Assembly (NCBI RefSeq): GCF_014356525.2
Contig: NC_052511.1
Span: 35,369,121-35,433,120 of the forward strand
Direction: 5' to 3'
DNA: 64,000 bases
Origin: Nilaparvata lugens
Taxonomy: Eukaryota > Arthropoda > Insecta > Hemiptera > Delphacidae
Below the pieces are notes generated by a model. That model ran no database searches, was not told the DNA's origin, and was given only the letters and a program-made list of their open reading frames with translations. The position numbers and the translations under genes are program-made. This document shows, one piece after another, positions 37,444-48,224 of the stretch (positions are counted from its first letter, which is position 1; every line of letters starts with the position of its first letter).

Positions 37444-37877
37444 TAAGCCCAGTAGTGGGGTACTCACGCTAATCCACGAAAAGTAACCCACGCCGTGGGA
37501 TGTTTTGTAAACCATTGCTATAGAATTATTCATAATCGATCAGCTGACAAGTGTATTATTCATTGCATGTATTACACCATAGCCACCTCTAATAGAAGGC
37601 CGCGGCCTACGATATTGCTACGTTGCAGTGTAGGCCTAGAATCTAATACATGATTGTTGAAAAAGATTTAAAAAAATACCAGCTGATCTTTTTCACCAAT
37701 CATGTATTAGATTCTAGGCTTACACTGCGACGTTGCAATATCGTAGGCCGCGGCCTTCTATTAGAGGTGGCTATGATTACACAGATGTCTAGAGAAGCCT
37801 AGCAATGGTTTACAAAACATCCCACGGCGTGGGTTGCTTTTCGTGGATTAGTGTGGGTCTACTTTGCGGCGGGCCTA
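37444..37877. mobile_element. 434-bp fold-back element
   Basis: Termini TAAGCCC...GGGCCTA, with arms sharing CTAATCCACGAAAAG, CCCACGCCGTGGGATGTTTT and ATAGAAGGCCGCGGCCTACG in inverted order. The spacer is at about 37655-37690. No ORF. Confidence 0.8.
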
Positions 37878-38987
37878 ATGGTTTATTGGATTGAATGGAA
37901 GAGTCTAATCAATTCAGTAGAGAAATTATTGCCTCAATCAAGATGAAAATAGTTACCATGTTGGAAAAACTCTGATTAGTCATGATTTGGGAGAATTTGA
38001 TATCTTTGTAGAGTTTTTTCAGCTTTTAGGTTGAAAGCTTCACTATAATAAAGATTTGTGGAGCTCAAGCCACTCATTTTTTGATTCACCATATACACCA
38101 TATACATTTTTTGTATACCATATAGACTAAAAATGTCTATCGAATGTTATCATCCAATCACGTTATTACATATTGATCGTCATGATTACGTAATTATGTT
38201 ATTCTAAAGGCTATAATGAATAAGCTGATCCCCTACCAATCCAAACTTATTCAACTTTTGAAACGAATACCAAATTATCCCCAATTACCTTCAATACTTC
38301 TAACCAAACATCTCTCCCTTAAAATGTTATCAAGGAGCTCCTTCAATCAAGTTGACAAATTGCCTTTAATTTTCTTCCGATTGGAAAGGCTTCAGAGACG
38401 CTTCAAGTGGACTGATTGGCTCCATAGAAAAGAAGAGTCTGATACAGTGAGATTCACTACAAACTGTCAGCTTTGTATGAATGCTATTTATAAGGAATGG
38501 TAACACGTCGACCCAATACTTGACAGGCAAATTATGATCAACAGCTTGAAAAGATCATTTTGAAGTTATTTTCCTCTTTTATCAGATTTTGTAGACTGAA
38601 TCAAAACTGTAGATTTTTATATTTCTGTCAACAAACATCTATGATAAACGATATTTTTGATCCATTTCAATAGGGCTACTTCGAAGTCCAATTAAATAGA
38701 CGATGATGAACATTTTATTTTTCTATTTTCGTCTAAAAGGAAACAAAAGAGGCTACTAGCATAGAGTAAAGAAAACTATATTTCTGTCATCTCTGCTACT
38801 AGTGATTCTATTCAATTCATCTACAGTGAAATTCACTTGCCAGTATTCCTTATGAATAACATGATTACTCCGTATTCAACAAATGCTTGCTGCTACTAGA
38901 ATTCATTCTTGAAATAATCTATAATATAATCAAGGAAAGGATTTTGCCTTATACACGTACGGGATAGGAAATTCACGATTGATGTAT

Positions 38988-39557
38988 GTTTATGTTCATG
39001 TTCTGAAGGGACGGATTCAAAGATCCAAAGATCCAATGTAATTAATTTTTATTTCATATTGATGTATCTTATGTGTGTGTGTGTCAATAAATAATAAATA
39101 AATAAAAATAAAGGTTCAAAGAACCCCACACGTCAACCGAAGCTTATTGTGTGTCCCAAGTATGTTAGTTAGGCAAACCAAATCCTGTGTCCTTTACAAG
39201 GTCCAGGAGTTTCTTCCCTATACCAACATCCCATTCCTCACCTGGTTGCTCACAGACAAACAGATCCCTTCTTCTAGCTCCAAGTCTTTCGCAATCCAGT
39301 ATGATATGCTTAGCAGTCTCTTCAGACTGATTACAAAGCCTACACATCTGGCTTTCATTTCTGAGTTCAATTGTGTGGAGATTATTCCTGAAGTGGCCGT
39401 GTCCAGTTATCAGGGCAATCAACTGCTTGACCTGACCTCAAGCCAGACTCACCAGTGAAGCAAGAGCTAGCGTCTGCCAGCAGCCTTTTGCCAAGTACTT
39501 GACCAGGGTGACCCTGCCATTGCTGGTGATGTAAGTCCCTGGACCATTTACTTATTG
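38988..39557 (-). mobile_element. Truncated non-LTR retrotransposon with 13-bp target duplication
   Basis: Flanked by ACGATTGATGTAT at 38975-38987 and 39558-39570, inside a unit of the 215-bp array. Contains the decayed ORF2 end at 39165-39540 and an AATAAA-rich, (TG)n-bearing 3' region. Confidence 0.88.
39165..39540 (-). pseudogene. Non-LTR ORF2 C-terminus with CCHC knuckle, frameshifted
   Basis: Reading minus, one frame gives KRLLADASSCFTGESGLRSGQ. After a shift near 39400-39420 a second frame gives LITGHGHFRNNLHTI and then CRLCNQSEETAKHIILDC. This is the end of an RNase H domain (LTGH..FR..L) and the C-terminal C-x2-C-H-C zinc knuckle typical of Jockey/R1/Loa-like elements. The frame change and missing upstream domains make it a dead fragment. 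Confidence 0.8.
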
Positions 39558-39988
39558 ACGATTGATGTATTATCACATCTGAACTACTGGACTGATTAAC
39601 TTGAAATTTGTTGCATATAGATTATCAATTTACCGAGGATGATTATAGGCCTATTGATTAAAATTCTTCAAAACTTCAGTAGGTCAAGTTTTCAGTTTGG
39701 CAAGTTTTTGATTAGACCCTTGCGGAGCACGGGTTACCTGCTAGTATAATAGAGGAAAGAATTGGCTTATACATGTACGGGATTGGAAATTCACAAATGA
39801 CGCATCATCACGTCTGAACTACTCAACTGATTAACTTGAAATCCGGCATTTACAATCTTAATAAACCGAGGATAATTATAGGCCCTTTTCAAATTCTTCA
39901 ACATTTCAGTAGTTCAAGTTTTCAGTTTGTCCAGTTTTTGATTAGACCCTTACGGACCACGAGTTACCTTCTAGTCTATAATTTTAAA

Positions 39989-40093
39989 TTTTTTTTTGTG
40001 TAGTTGAGAAGTTGATATTGTGGTAATTATTCATATTGAATGAAAAAGACTAGGAAATTTTTTTTGACAATTTCTTAGTCTTTTTCATTCAAT
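39989..40093 (-). mobile_element. 105-bp retroposed-looking piece of the palindromic MITE
   Basis: Flanked by an 11-bp direct repeat ATAATTTTAAA (39978-39988 and 40094-40104). On the minus strand it ends in nine A's. The body is a reduced form of the palindrome in 36629-36832 and 59451-59637. Confidence 0.6.
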
Positions 40094-40104
40094 ATAATTT
40101 TAAA

Positions 40105-40605
40105 GTATGAAAGTATTTATTGCCAAAATCAAAAGTACATACAAACAGCAATATCTGTAACCTAGAATTAAAACATGAAAAATAATATAAGTACAATATG
40201 TGTGTTTATAAATCATCAATCCTAACTCATTAATTCGGCAGACACTAGCATAAGATAAACTTGTTCGCTAGTGCCGGTTGCATCAAACAAAATAGGTAAC
40301 CAAAAATAGATACAAAAGACAGCAAGACAGTGCTGGCCCATCTTCAACCAACAGCATACCTAAACAATAAATCCAAAATCAACAATCCATATTGTAGGTA
40401 CTTAACAAAATTAAAAATGAACTCCAATTTGAAAAAGTAATTATCCTTTATCCAGTTGTTAACCAGAATTTTCTTTTTCTTGTTATTTAGATTATATCTG
40501 TTAAACACAAACTTTCCCGGTACTATATTAATTAATCTTGTGCTGATATAAATCAATTGCCTTCGAATTATTTTCAAGTTAGCCGGATAGGTCCAAATTA
40601 TGATA
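40105..40605. other. Unassigned insertion in the 215-bp array
   Basis: AT-rich block without array homology. Begins with TTTATTGCC like the 3' ends of non-LTR elements read from the opposite strand. The minus ORF at 40344-40577 has no recognised motif. Confidence 0.4.
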
Positions 40606-41254
40606 TAATAAAGGAAAGCACTGGCATATACATGTACGAGATAGGAAATTCACGTCTGAACTACTAGACTGATTAACTTGAAATCCTGCATATAGATTCT
40701 CAATTCACCGAGGATGCTCATGGGCCTTTTTCAAATTCTTCAAGACTTCTGTAAGACAAGTTTTCAGTTGGTCAAGTTTTTGATTAGACCCTTGCGGAGT
40801 ACGGGTTACCTGCTAGTATATATGAAAGGAAAGAATTGGCATATATACGCACAGGATGGGAAATTCACGAATGACGTATTATCACGTCTGAACTACTGGA
40901 CTGATTAACTTGAAATCCTGCATTTACAATCTTAATTAACCAGGATGTTTATAGGCCTTTTCAAATTCTTCAACATTTCAGTAGTTCAAGTTTTCAGTTT
41001 GTCCAGTTTTTGATTAGACCCTTACGGAGCACGGGTTACCTGCTAGTATAATAAAGGAAAGAACTGGCTTAAACATGTACGGGATAGGGATAGGAAATTC
41101 ACGTCTGAGCTACTGGACTGATTAACTTGAAATCCTCCCTTTAGATTCTCAATTTACTGAGGATGCTTACAGGCCTTTCAAGATTTCTGTAGGTCAAGTT
41201 TTCGGTTTGTCAAGTTTTAAAATGGACCCTTGCGGAGCACGGGTTACTTGCTGG

Positions 41255-41941
41255 TGCTATAATAGAGTTGTAGTTTAAAAGTTGAATAATATACTCCAAT
41301 AGAACATTATCACTGTAATACGATAAAACATTGTAGCATCTTCACAAAAAATAACTCCACTCCAATCCCAAAACATTACACTGCGTTCTGCGAAGAACCC
41401 TGCGTGTAGATAAGCATCCGTTTGTTATAAATAATAAGAAGTCGTTTCTACTCCACATACAGACATCTTTATTTTTCTCTACAAGTACCACACATTTTTC
41501 TCCTTACCACCTCTCTTATCTCTGACTATAAATAAAATTGTGGCCTTACAAACCGCTAACTTCTATACGCATTCATCACTACATTCAATACAGTAATTCG
41601 TATTCATCCGTTTAATCAATATATTCTTTCGGTAAATTCTCCGTTGTTGAATCACAGATGTATTCACAAAGTTTTCTACTTTGTAAACCATGCAAATTCA
41701 TCATTCATTACTACATTTATCACTACATACAGTAGTTCGTATTCATCCATTGAATCATATAGATTCTTTCGGTTATTTCTCCGTTGTTGAATCAAGGATG
41801 TATTAACAAAGTTTTCTACGTTGCAAACCACGCAAATTCATCATTCATTGACATATGCAATTGGAGAGGTAATTTCGAATGAATAAATAAAACAGCAATC
41901 CAGAGTCATCACACACATGTTCAATATTCAATGATGACATG
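41255..41941. other. Tandem duplication, about 140 bp x 2, no gene
   Basis: 41575-41850 contains two units sharing TTCGTATTCATCC, TCTCCGTTGTTGAATCA and GCAAATTCATCATTCATT. Nothing else recognised. Confidence 0.6.
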
Positions 41942-42722
41942 AGGTGCGTACAGATATACGCGCCTCGAACACGCTCCGCACTCGCTCCGATCATAAACGT
42001 TACGCGAGATGTTACGCAAGGGTTCGCTAGAGGTTCAAATTATGTTCGAAGGATGATCGCGCGCTTGTCGTATTGTTGACTTCCCTACATCCTAACTTCA
42101 CAAAATGTGAAACGTTTAATCCAGCTGATCGGGTGACAAAACTAAATAAAATATTCTGACCAGAGGATTGCTGGGTAGCCTAATGATACATTATGCTTAT
42201 TAATTATGTTTATATAATAAATTGATGATGATTATTGTGTTTGTTGCAGTTATGATGTTTTATTACAACAAAGGTTATGTCTATCAATGTTTTGAAAGGT
42301 GAAAGGCTTGGTTGGGAGTTCGGCTTCTTTCTTCTAAATTCTAATAAATAAATGAATTTATTGGCCAAAAAACAGGATGTCACTATTTGACATATAGGCT
42401 AGTCCTAGCCTAATATGCTGGTACCCATTATTTAAAATATTTTTATAATGTTATACTATTTGATTTTGTTGATTCAATAATTCATTATTAATTTTGATAA
42501 TTCTATATGCTAACACAGAAAACTTTACTATTAACAGACGTTACAAACAAAAACGTTAACTGCTCATGCGCAACTATTGGTTAGTTCGCCCAAGGAACTT
42601 GCCAAGCTCGAGCTCTGTTACACGCTCTGTTCGCGTTCCGCTCTTGCTCGACCTGCGATCATCTATCGATCTGCTCGAGTGACGTTTGATTGCGGAGCAG
42701 AGCGTAAATCTGTACGCACCTT
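41942..42722. mobile_element. DNA element with AGGTGCGTACAG inverted ends
   Basis: Left AGGTGCGTACAGATATACGC, right GCGTAAATCTGTACGCACCT. Further inverted matches inside (GCTCCG, CGATCAT). About 780 bp; the minus ORF at 42574 lies in the right arm and is not gene-like. Confidence 0.65.
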
Positions 42723-43854
42723 TAGACGATTTTGAGTTCAACAACTGAAAAGTGATTTTTTCATTCCTCTGATAATGAGTGAGTTCACGCTCCAAACTAG
42801 ATACCGGAAAATATTTTAATCAATTAGGATAACTTGACTACAAACTAATCATTATAATCCACCATTTTTTACACTACATTTTTATGTTTATGAGTATTGG
42901 ACTCACTCATTCGTAGAGGAATAATAAAAATGTATCATTCTTATCGAATATATTCGAATTAATATATCTTATTGAATATCTATTCTTTGTGGAAATGGTG
43001 TATACCATTGCAATTTAGATGAATTGCAATATCCCAGACGATAAATCAAGCACATTACTTCAAGCTAGTGGGACTATAGACTCATTGAACTTAGAGACTC
43101 ATTGACACTGACCTACCTCAAACAAATCATTGCTCTACAATATCCCGTCCGAACAAACATCATTCAATCAAATAAATTGACCTAATGAATTCTAATGGGA
43201 CCATAGACTCATTGAGCCTTAGAGACTCATTGACACTGACCTACCTCAAACAAATCATTCCTCCACAACGGTCCGTCTGAACAAACATCATCCAATCAAA
43301 TAAATTGACCTGATGCATTCTTATGGTTCCATTCATATGGACGAGCTCATGACTATCTAACGTATTCGTATGGACCCATTCACACAGGCCAACCCATTCT
43401 AATCATTCTAGCTTAACATGCATTCTGACACACAGATCCAAACCGACAAACAAAACATTCCAGTCTGAAAACGACGTACTCTTATGGGACCATTCACACC
43501 GGCATGAATAAAACCGTAGCAAATGACCGCGTGTTGTAAACCGATGCTAAGTACGGTAATAAGAGGGGTCTGGTGAGAGGTATGGGGTACGGGGTAAGAG
43601 AGAATTTTGCAAGCAGTCGGTGTAAAAGTGCAATTTGATTGTGTGGGTTCCCCTCATCATGCACATCGTAAACAGCATGCAAAGCTGGGATGTTTTTCGT
43701 TACAATGCTAACCCATAAACGTAGATTCAGTCTAGAGTACTGGACATCGGTTTGGACGTTGAAATAGTTTATCGGTAGAGCTCAGATTTAGCTTGGCTTG
43801 ATTCAGCTTCAGCTCAAATTGAAATTTGAGTTTTATTTTACCGGTTATTTGTAC
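42723..43854. other. Tandem duplication at 43070-43325, no gene
   Basis: Two units of about 130 bp sharing GACTCATTGACACTGACCTA and CAATCAAATAAATTGACCT. No coding sequence recognised. Confidence 0.6.
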
Positions 43855-44120
43855 CATATCATATCATATCATCATATCATAATTTCTTTATTCATAAGTT
43901 TGTACATTGTATACAATGAATAGTGTCAAAAATATATATCTTTGATTAGATTCAATTAAAAATAAAATACATAACAAATAAAACATCTACAGAATACAAC
44001 AATACAAACATACAATACAATTCAACTCATAGGATCTGATCTCATTTATTCAAATATTCTTCGATATTATAAAGAGCTCTTTCAGTTAAATATCTCTTTA
44101 ATTCCAATTAAAAGAGAGAA
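43855..44120 (-). pseudogene. 3' end of a non-LTR retrotransposon
   Basis: The minus strand encodes ELKRYLTERALYNIEEYLNK followed by a stop (44042-44044), a typical extreme C-terminus of Jockey/CR1-like ORF2. About 160 bp of 3' UTR and a (CATAT)n-type tail at 43855-43885 follow. Only the last 25 or so codons remain. Confidence 0.6.
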
Positions 44121-44122
44121 AC

Positions 44123-44397
44123 CATAGAGAAACAATAGCATAAGTAGATATCCCATGGCATAGGGCGTTTATGTCGCAACTTTTACTGTTATCTCAAACT
44201 GATAGTCCACGTAGTTCTTTCCCGTGAAGCTTTATGACGCTGGTAGTCTCTCATATTCTGCCGTTCATACACTCTTACCCGGTCAAAACAGTAAAAATCA
44301 ACAATAATCGACAGTAATCGGCTTGGGATAACAGTAAAAGTTGCGACATAAACGCCCTATACCATGGGATATCTACTTACGCTATTGTTTCTCTATG
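44123..44397 (+). mobile_element. CA...TG MITE, single copy
   Basis: 275 bp with CATAGAGAAACAATAGC and its inverse as termini. No matching target duplication was seen on this copy. Confidence 0.75.
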
Positions 44398-44874
44398 TTT
44401 GTACCTACAATGCTAACAGCATAGAATGCACAGCTTTCAGACTTCAGATTCCAAGGACGTTGAAATCAGAGGGTTTAGATTCAACGGTTGTTCCACAAAC
44501 TATGGAGGTTGGAATATGATTATATTTTATCGGATATTCATAATAAAAAAGTTTTTTTTTTGTCACATTCACATTTATTAAAATTGTGAACAGGACTGCA
44601 CTTTCGTGTTGAAACCAACACATCTTCATTTTAAATGGAAAAATGGAGATGTGTCATCTTCACATCTTCATTCTAAATAGAGATAGGTTGGTTTCAATAC
44701 TTTATTGCAGTCCTGTGTACAAAACTACAAATCCAATAAAAATGTGGATGTGACGAAGCTAAAACTGTCTTTTTTCAATGATGGAGAAATCCCTCAATAT
44801 CAATTCTTGTTCAACAAATTTTATGCGATATTTCTATTTATCAACATAGACGTGAAAATATTTGTACTACATAT

Positions 44875-47393
44875 TGTGATGAATCTTTCAAATAGATCTC
44901 ATGAAAAGAGAGAAAAATTGTGATTACCTTTTAAAATGAAGGAATTTGCTAAAGGAATAGTTAGCGACCGAGCGATAACACTTACTTATCAGTAACTGTG
45001 TATTAGATAAGAGTACCGTTCTGTACTGAATATTTTCTAAAAAATTATTCAATCAAATTATAATTATTTTGCAAATAAAACACAAATTGTTTATGAATCG
45101 CTCACTGATTTTGAGGTTACACTTTGTTTACCATCGATCAGATGTTTTTAAAACAGTTCGAACGCAGCTGACTGATTCGAAGTATCGTCAAATGTCACGC
45201 TGGCTTCACATAAGATATAATACCATCTCTAAAAATCAAAACTATCCATAAAGGATCAAGAATTTCAAATAAAAAAATAAAATGTATGTGTTATCGTTGA
45301 AATTATTTATTATTTAAGAAATTATATTATATGTCAGGTCTTATTGTAACTAAATAGGTCATAGCATGAAATTATATTATTGATAAAATGGCAGAAATTA
45401 TTTATAACAATCTCAAACCTAATAAAAATTGTACAAGAGTATTAATTCATTAACGACTTAATTCAACTGAACCACATGGTAATTAAATCTCTTTGGCAGG
45501 TCTAAGCCAATCACAGTGCATAGAAATAGCACCCAGAAGGTGATCGTTTGAAAGCAACACATGTTAATCTATTATCAGACACCAACCCTGCCTTATCAGT
45601 TACACTAGCACGTGTACATTGTATGAGAGGAACTATGTCTAGAAGATTAAGCAGTTTTAAGAATTACATAAATTAAATTATTATTGTAATTAAAGGAATT
45701 GTATTCTACTACTTGCCACTGACGTCATGTTTACGTCACAAGCGTTCTACCAATGGCAAATTTTTATGCAAATTATTACATTGAGATTCTGAGAAGCAAG
45801 GTCTAGCCTAAAAGCTTAGAGAAAAGAGCAGCACTTCCCTTTTGAAATCCTCACCGTGCAGATCTCTTTTTATAGTTACCAAAGACCTATTTGTGAAAAT
45901 TTCTTGTTCGATTTTAAATGTTCTATTTGTGAGCCGATATTTTAGGCCAATTTATTTGTTATTCGTAAATTTCTGTTCTCATCAATCGATAAATTTAAAA
46001 GCTTAAAGTAAATTATCCCTTAATTAATTCGGTGAAGGAGATATTTAAATTAAAATTCCCCACGTGCTGAAACCGAAGCCTGGATTGCCGCCGATCAAAC
46101 GATTTTTTGATCTAAAGAAGAAAACCACGACGACCAAGGAATTTCACGTGAGTTATAAGTCATAAGGGGCCCCAATCTACGCTTCGAAAATATTTCAGTG
46201 CAGAAAAACATAAATTTTTCTTCGTTAAATTATTGGCCACGCCGACAAGCGCTTTTAGTTATTAAGAGCCTAAAATTTATTCATATTTAATTTCTAAGAA
46301 TTTGTAGTTGATTAACTATCCTCCGCTGCCTGAACCACGACCCCGAGCAATTTTAAAATATTTTATAATTCATTTTTTCTCACTATTTTTTTTTTCAAAA
46401 CTGTTAAACTTTATCAATTGTAAAATTCTGTTGAATCACGCATGGTATCATGCAAGCACAAGAACATTTTTAACTCTTCTGTTAATGCTAAATTATTATC
46501 AACCTGTAAATCAAATTCTGAATCTGCACTGTATGATTGCATATTTTATTGTAATATATTTCAGTTTTGTTAATTCGCTTTCTGAGTTCGATTATTTCTT
46601 AAGCCTGTCAATTATTGTGTCTGATACGTTCTATATTATCAAGAACCGATCGAATACGATCATTAGAATAATTGAATTAAGCTGGATATTGGAACAGGTC
46701 TAAGTGGATGTAGCGAGTGGGGTCAGATCAAGATATTTATTCTTTGTCCTTACCTGCTCATATATCAGCTTTTATCTGTTACCTACCTCGACTTAGGAGC
46801 GAATGCATCAATTGTACAGCAGAGGCAGCCATAGATCATATAAATTCCTACAATAGAGCTTAAAACCCGACAAGACTCTGTTCTCGAAGTATATTCTGAA
46901 CGATATTTGGTCCAAATACCGTATTTTAATCCTTCAGAACTTATTAGAGACGCAGTCCCGTAAATTATCTACATCGGGATTTTTGCTCGACCTGTATGAT
47001 TTTGTATGCTCATTCTTCACAGGTAATAATTTTAAGGTATCCGTCTTCAGTGTTTAGCGATCGCTACACTACTTATAAAAATTTCATCGCTATACAATTT
47101 GTCATTAGAAGAATCAAGGGTGAGCGAGCGTTTAGGCCTCCCGCGATTCCGACAATTGTATTGAATCTTGTAGTGAATCAATCAGTCTGGTGTACACTCA
47201 GCGTCCACACACGCAATTACAAAATTTATAGCCGCTACACCATTGACTCAGTACAAGATTCACCCTACATGTGTGAAGCCTTCAAATCACGCTCCACATG
47301 ATTTGCCGGCCCAACGTGAGGCATTTGGATACAGCACTACATGATTTGGCAAATCTCTCTACATATGTGAGGCGAGTAAAATACAGCTTTACA
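44875..47393 (+). repeat. 5' LTR (2519 bp)
   Basis: Direct repeat of 50825-53345, with TG...CA termini. The left flank is ACATAT. Contains a CRE/CCAAT/octamer cluster about 850 bp from its start. Short ORFs inside (for example 46308-46703 and 46996-47301) are not supported as genes: the first is broken in the 3' LTR by a one-base difference and neither resembles a known protein. Confidence 0.93.
45720..45773 (+). promoter_or_regulatory. CRE x2 / CCAAT / octamer cluster in the 5' LTR
   Basis: Within 54 bp: a perfect palindromic CRE TGACGTCA (45720-45727), a second CRE-like TTACGTCA (45731-45738), a CCAAT box (45750-45754) and an octamer ATGCAAAT (45766-45773). A T-rich TATA-like stretch (ctttttatag) follows about 95 bp downstream. 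The same cluster is intact in the 3' LTR at 51671-51724. This looks like the U3 core promoter or enhancer of the element. Motif identity is seen directly; binding by CREB/ATF, NF-Y or POU factors is inferred. Confidence 0.5.
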
Positions 47394-47399
47394 TGATTT

Positions 47400-47412
47400 T
47401 GGCGCCCAACAG
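47400..47412 (+). other. Primer binding site, tRNA-Lys-like
   Basis: TGGCGCCCAACAG begins 6 nt after the 5' LTR end. TGGCGCC is the complement of a tRNA-Lys acceptor end including CCA, the usual minus-strand primer site of many retroelements. Position and sequence both fit. Confidence 0.75.
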
Positions 47413-48224
47413 TGATAGGCATTGAAGAGGTGGATAATCGACTGCGAGGATTATTTAGTTGCTCAGTATACTATAGCGCTGACAACGAGAAAATTTTTGA
47501 AAAATTTATGATTGTGAATTTCTTCAATTTTAATATTAACTGTCCACTGTTATATAAAATAACAAGAAGTACCATACCCAATTTTTGAACGGAAAAGAAA
47601 TTTATCGATTGATGAATTTTTAGAGAAAAAATCGAACTCAGATTTTATTATCGTGTTATTCGAAAATTGGTCATACTATAAGTCATAGGTATAAGAGATA
47701 TCATAAGAAAGGTCATATTATTTGAAGAATATTAGGTCTATATTGAAACAATTTATAAATATTTACAGAAAAGAGGATTGAAGTTATTTACATTTTTAAA
47801 AGTTTTTAAAACATAAAGAGGGAAGTAAAATTAAATCACGGATATATTGCGGAATAATTCAAACAAAACACTGCCCTTTTATATAAAATTTTGCAAAGAA
47901 CACTAGCCTATATATTGAATTGCGGCAAGAAATTATAAAAGTAAGATATTTATAATAATAGTAATAATAATTATAAGAGGCGTACCTGTATTACCGCATA
48001 AGTGTTCACTGTGTATCCTGTATGTTCTTGTCATTTTTATGTTAACGATATTGCTAACTTGACTCATTTTATCACTGAACACATTGCTAAACCACTTTTT
48101 CTGTATTTCACTCACTACGAAGCTATCACAATTTCTATTGGATTTCTTATTAATTATTTTGTATATCACAACACTTTCACGTTTATTCACTGCACACTTT
48201 CGTTGCGCTATTTTTCCGCAAACT
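47413..48224 (+). other. Leader region of the LTR element
   Basis: AT-rich sequence between the primer site and the Gag-like ORF. No reading frame of note. Confidence 0.6.

Larger units (their letters stand above)
33570..38915. other. Mostly repeats, one weak ORF
   Basis: Contains hairpins at 34543-34678 and 36629-36832, a two-copy tandem duplication at 35476-36075, the ORF at 36067-36291 and the fold-back element 37444-37877, listed separately. Elsewhere I see AT-rich sequence only. Confidence 0.5.
38918..41254 (+). mobile_element. Head-to-tail array of about 215-bp Helitron-like units
   Basis: Five units ending at CTAG or CTGG near 39744, 39974, 40816, 41046 and 41254. Each carries AGGAAAG, ACGTCTGAACTAC, GATTAACTTGAAATC and a terminal hairpin (ACCC-T-TGC-GGA-GCA-C-GGGT) six bases before CTAG. 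The next unit starts at the following T. Unit 1 is split by a retroposon (38988-39557), and another insertion block lies at 39975-40605. Hairpin plus CTAG/T matches the family B termini, hence the Helitron-like call. Confidence 0.6.

Noticed and set aside
45069..45251. 60-codon ORF repeated at 51019-51201
   Set aside because: The duplicate is just the second LTR; no domain, and an AT-rich LTR yields such ORFs by chance.
46308..47301. Two ORFs (131 and 101 codons) inside the 5' LTR
   Set aside because: Both lie wholly in the LTR; the first is shortened in the 3' LTR by an indel and neither has recognisable features.
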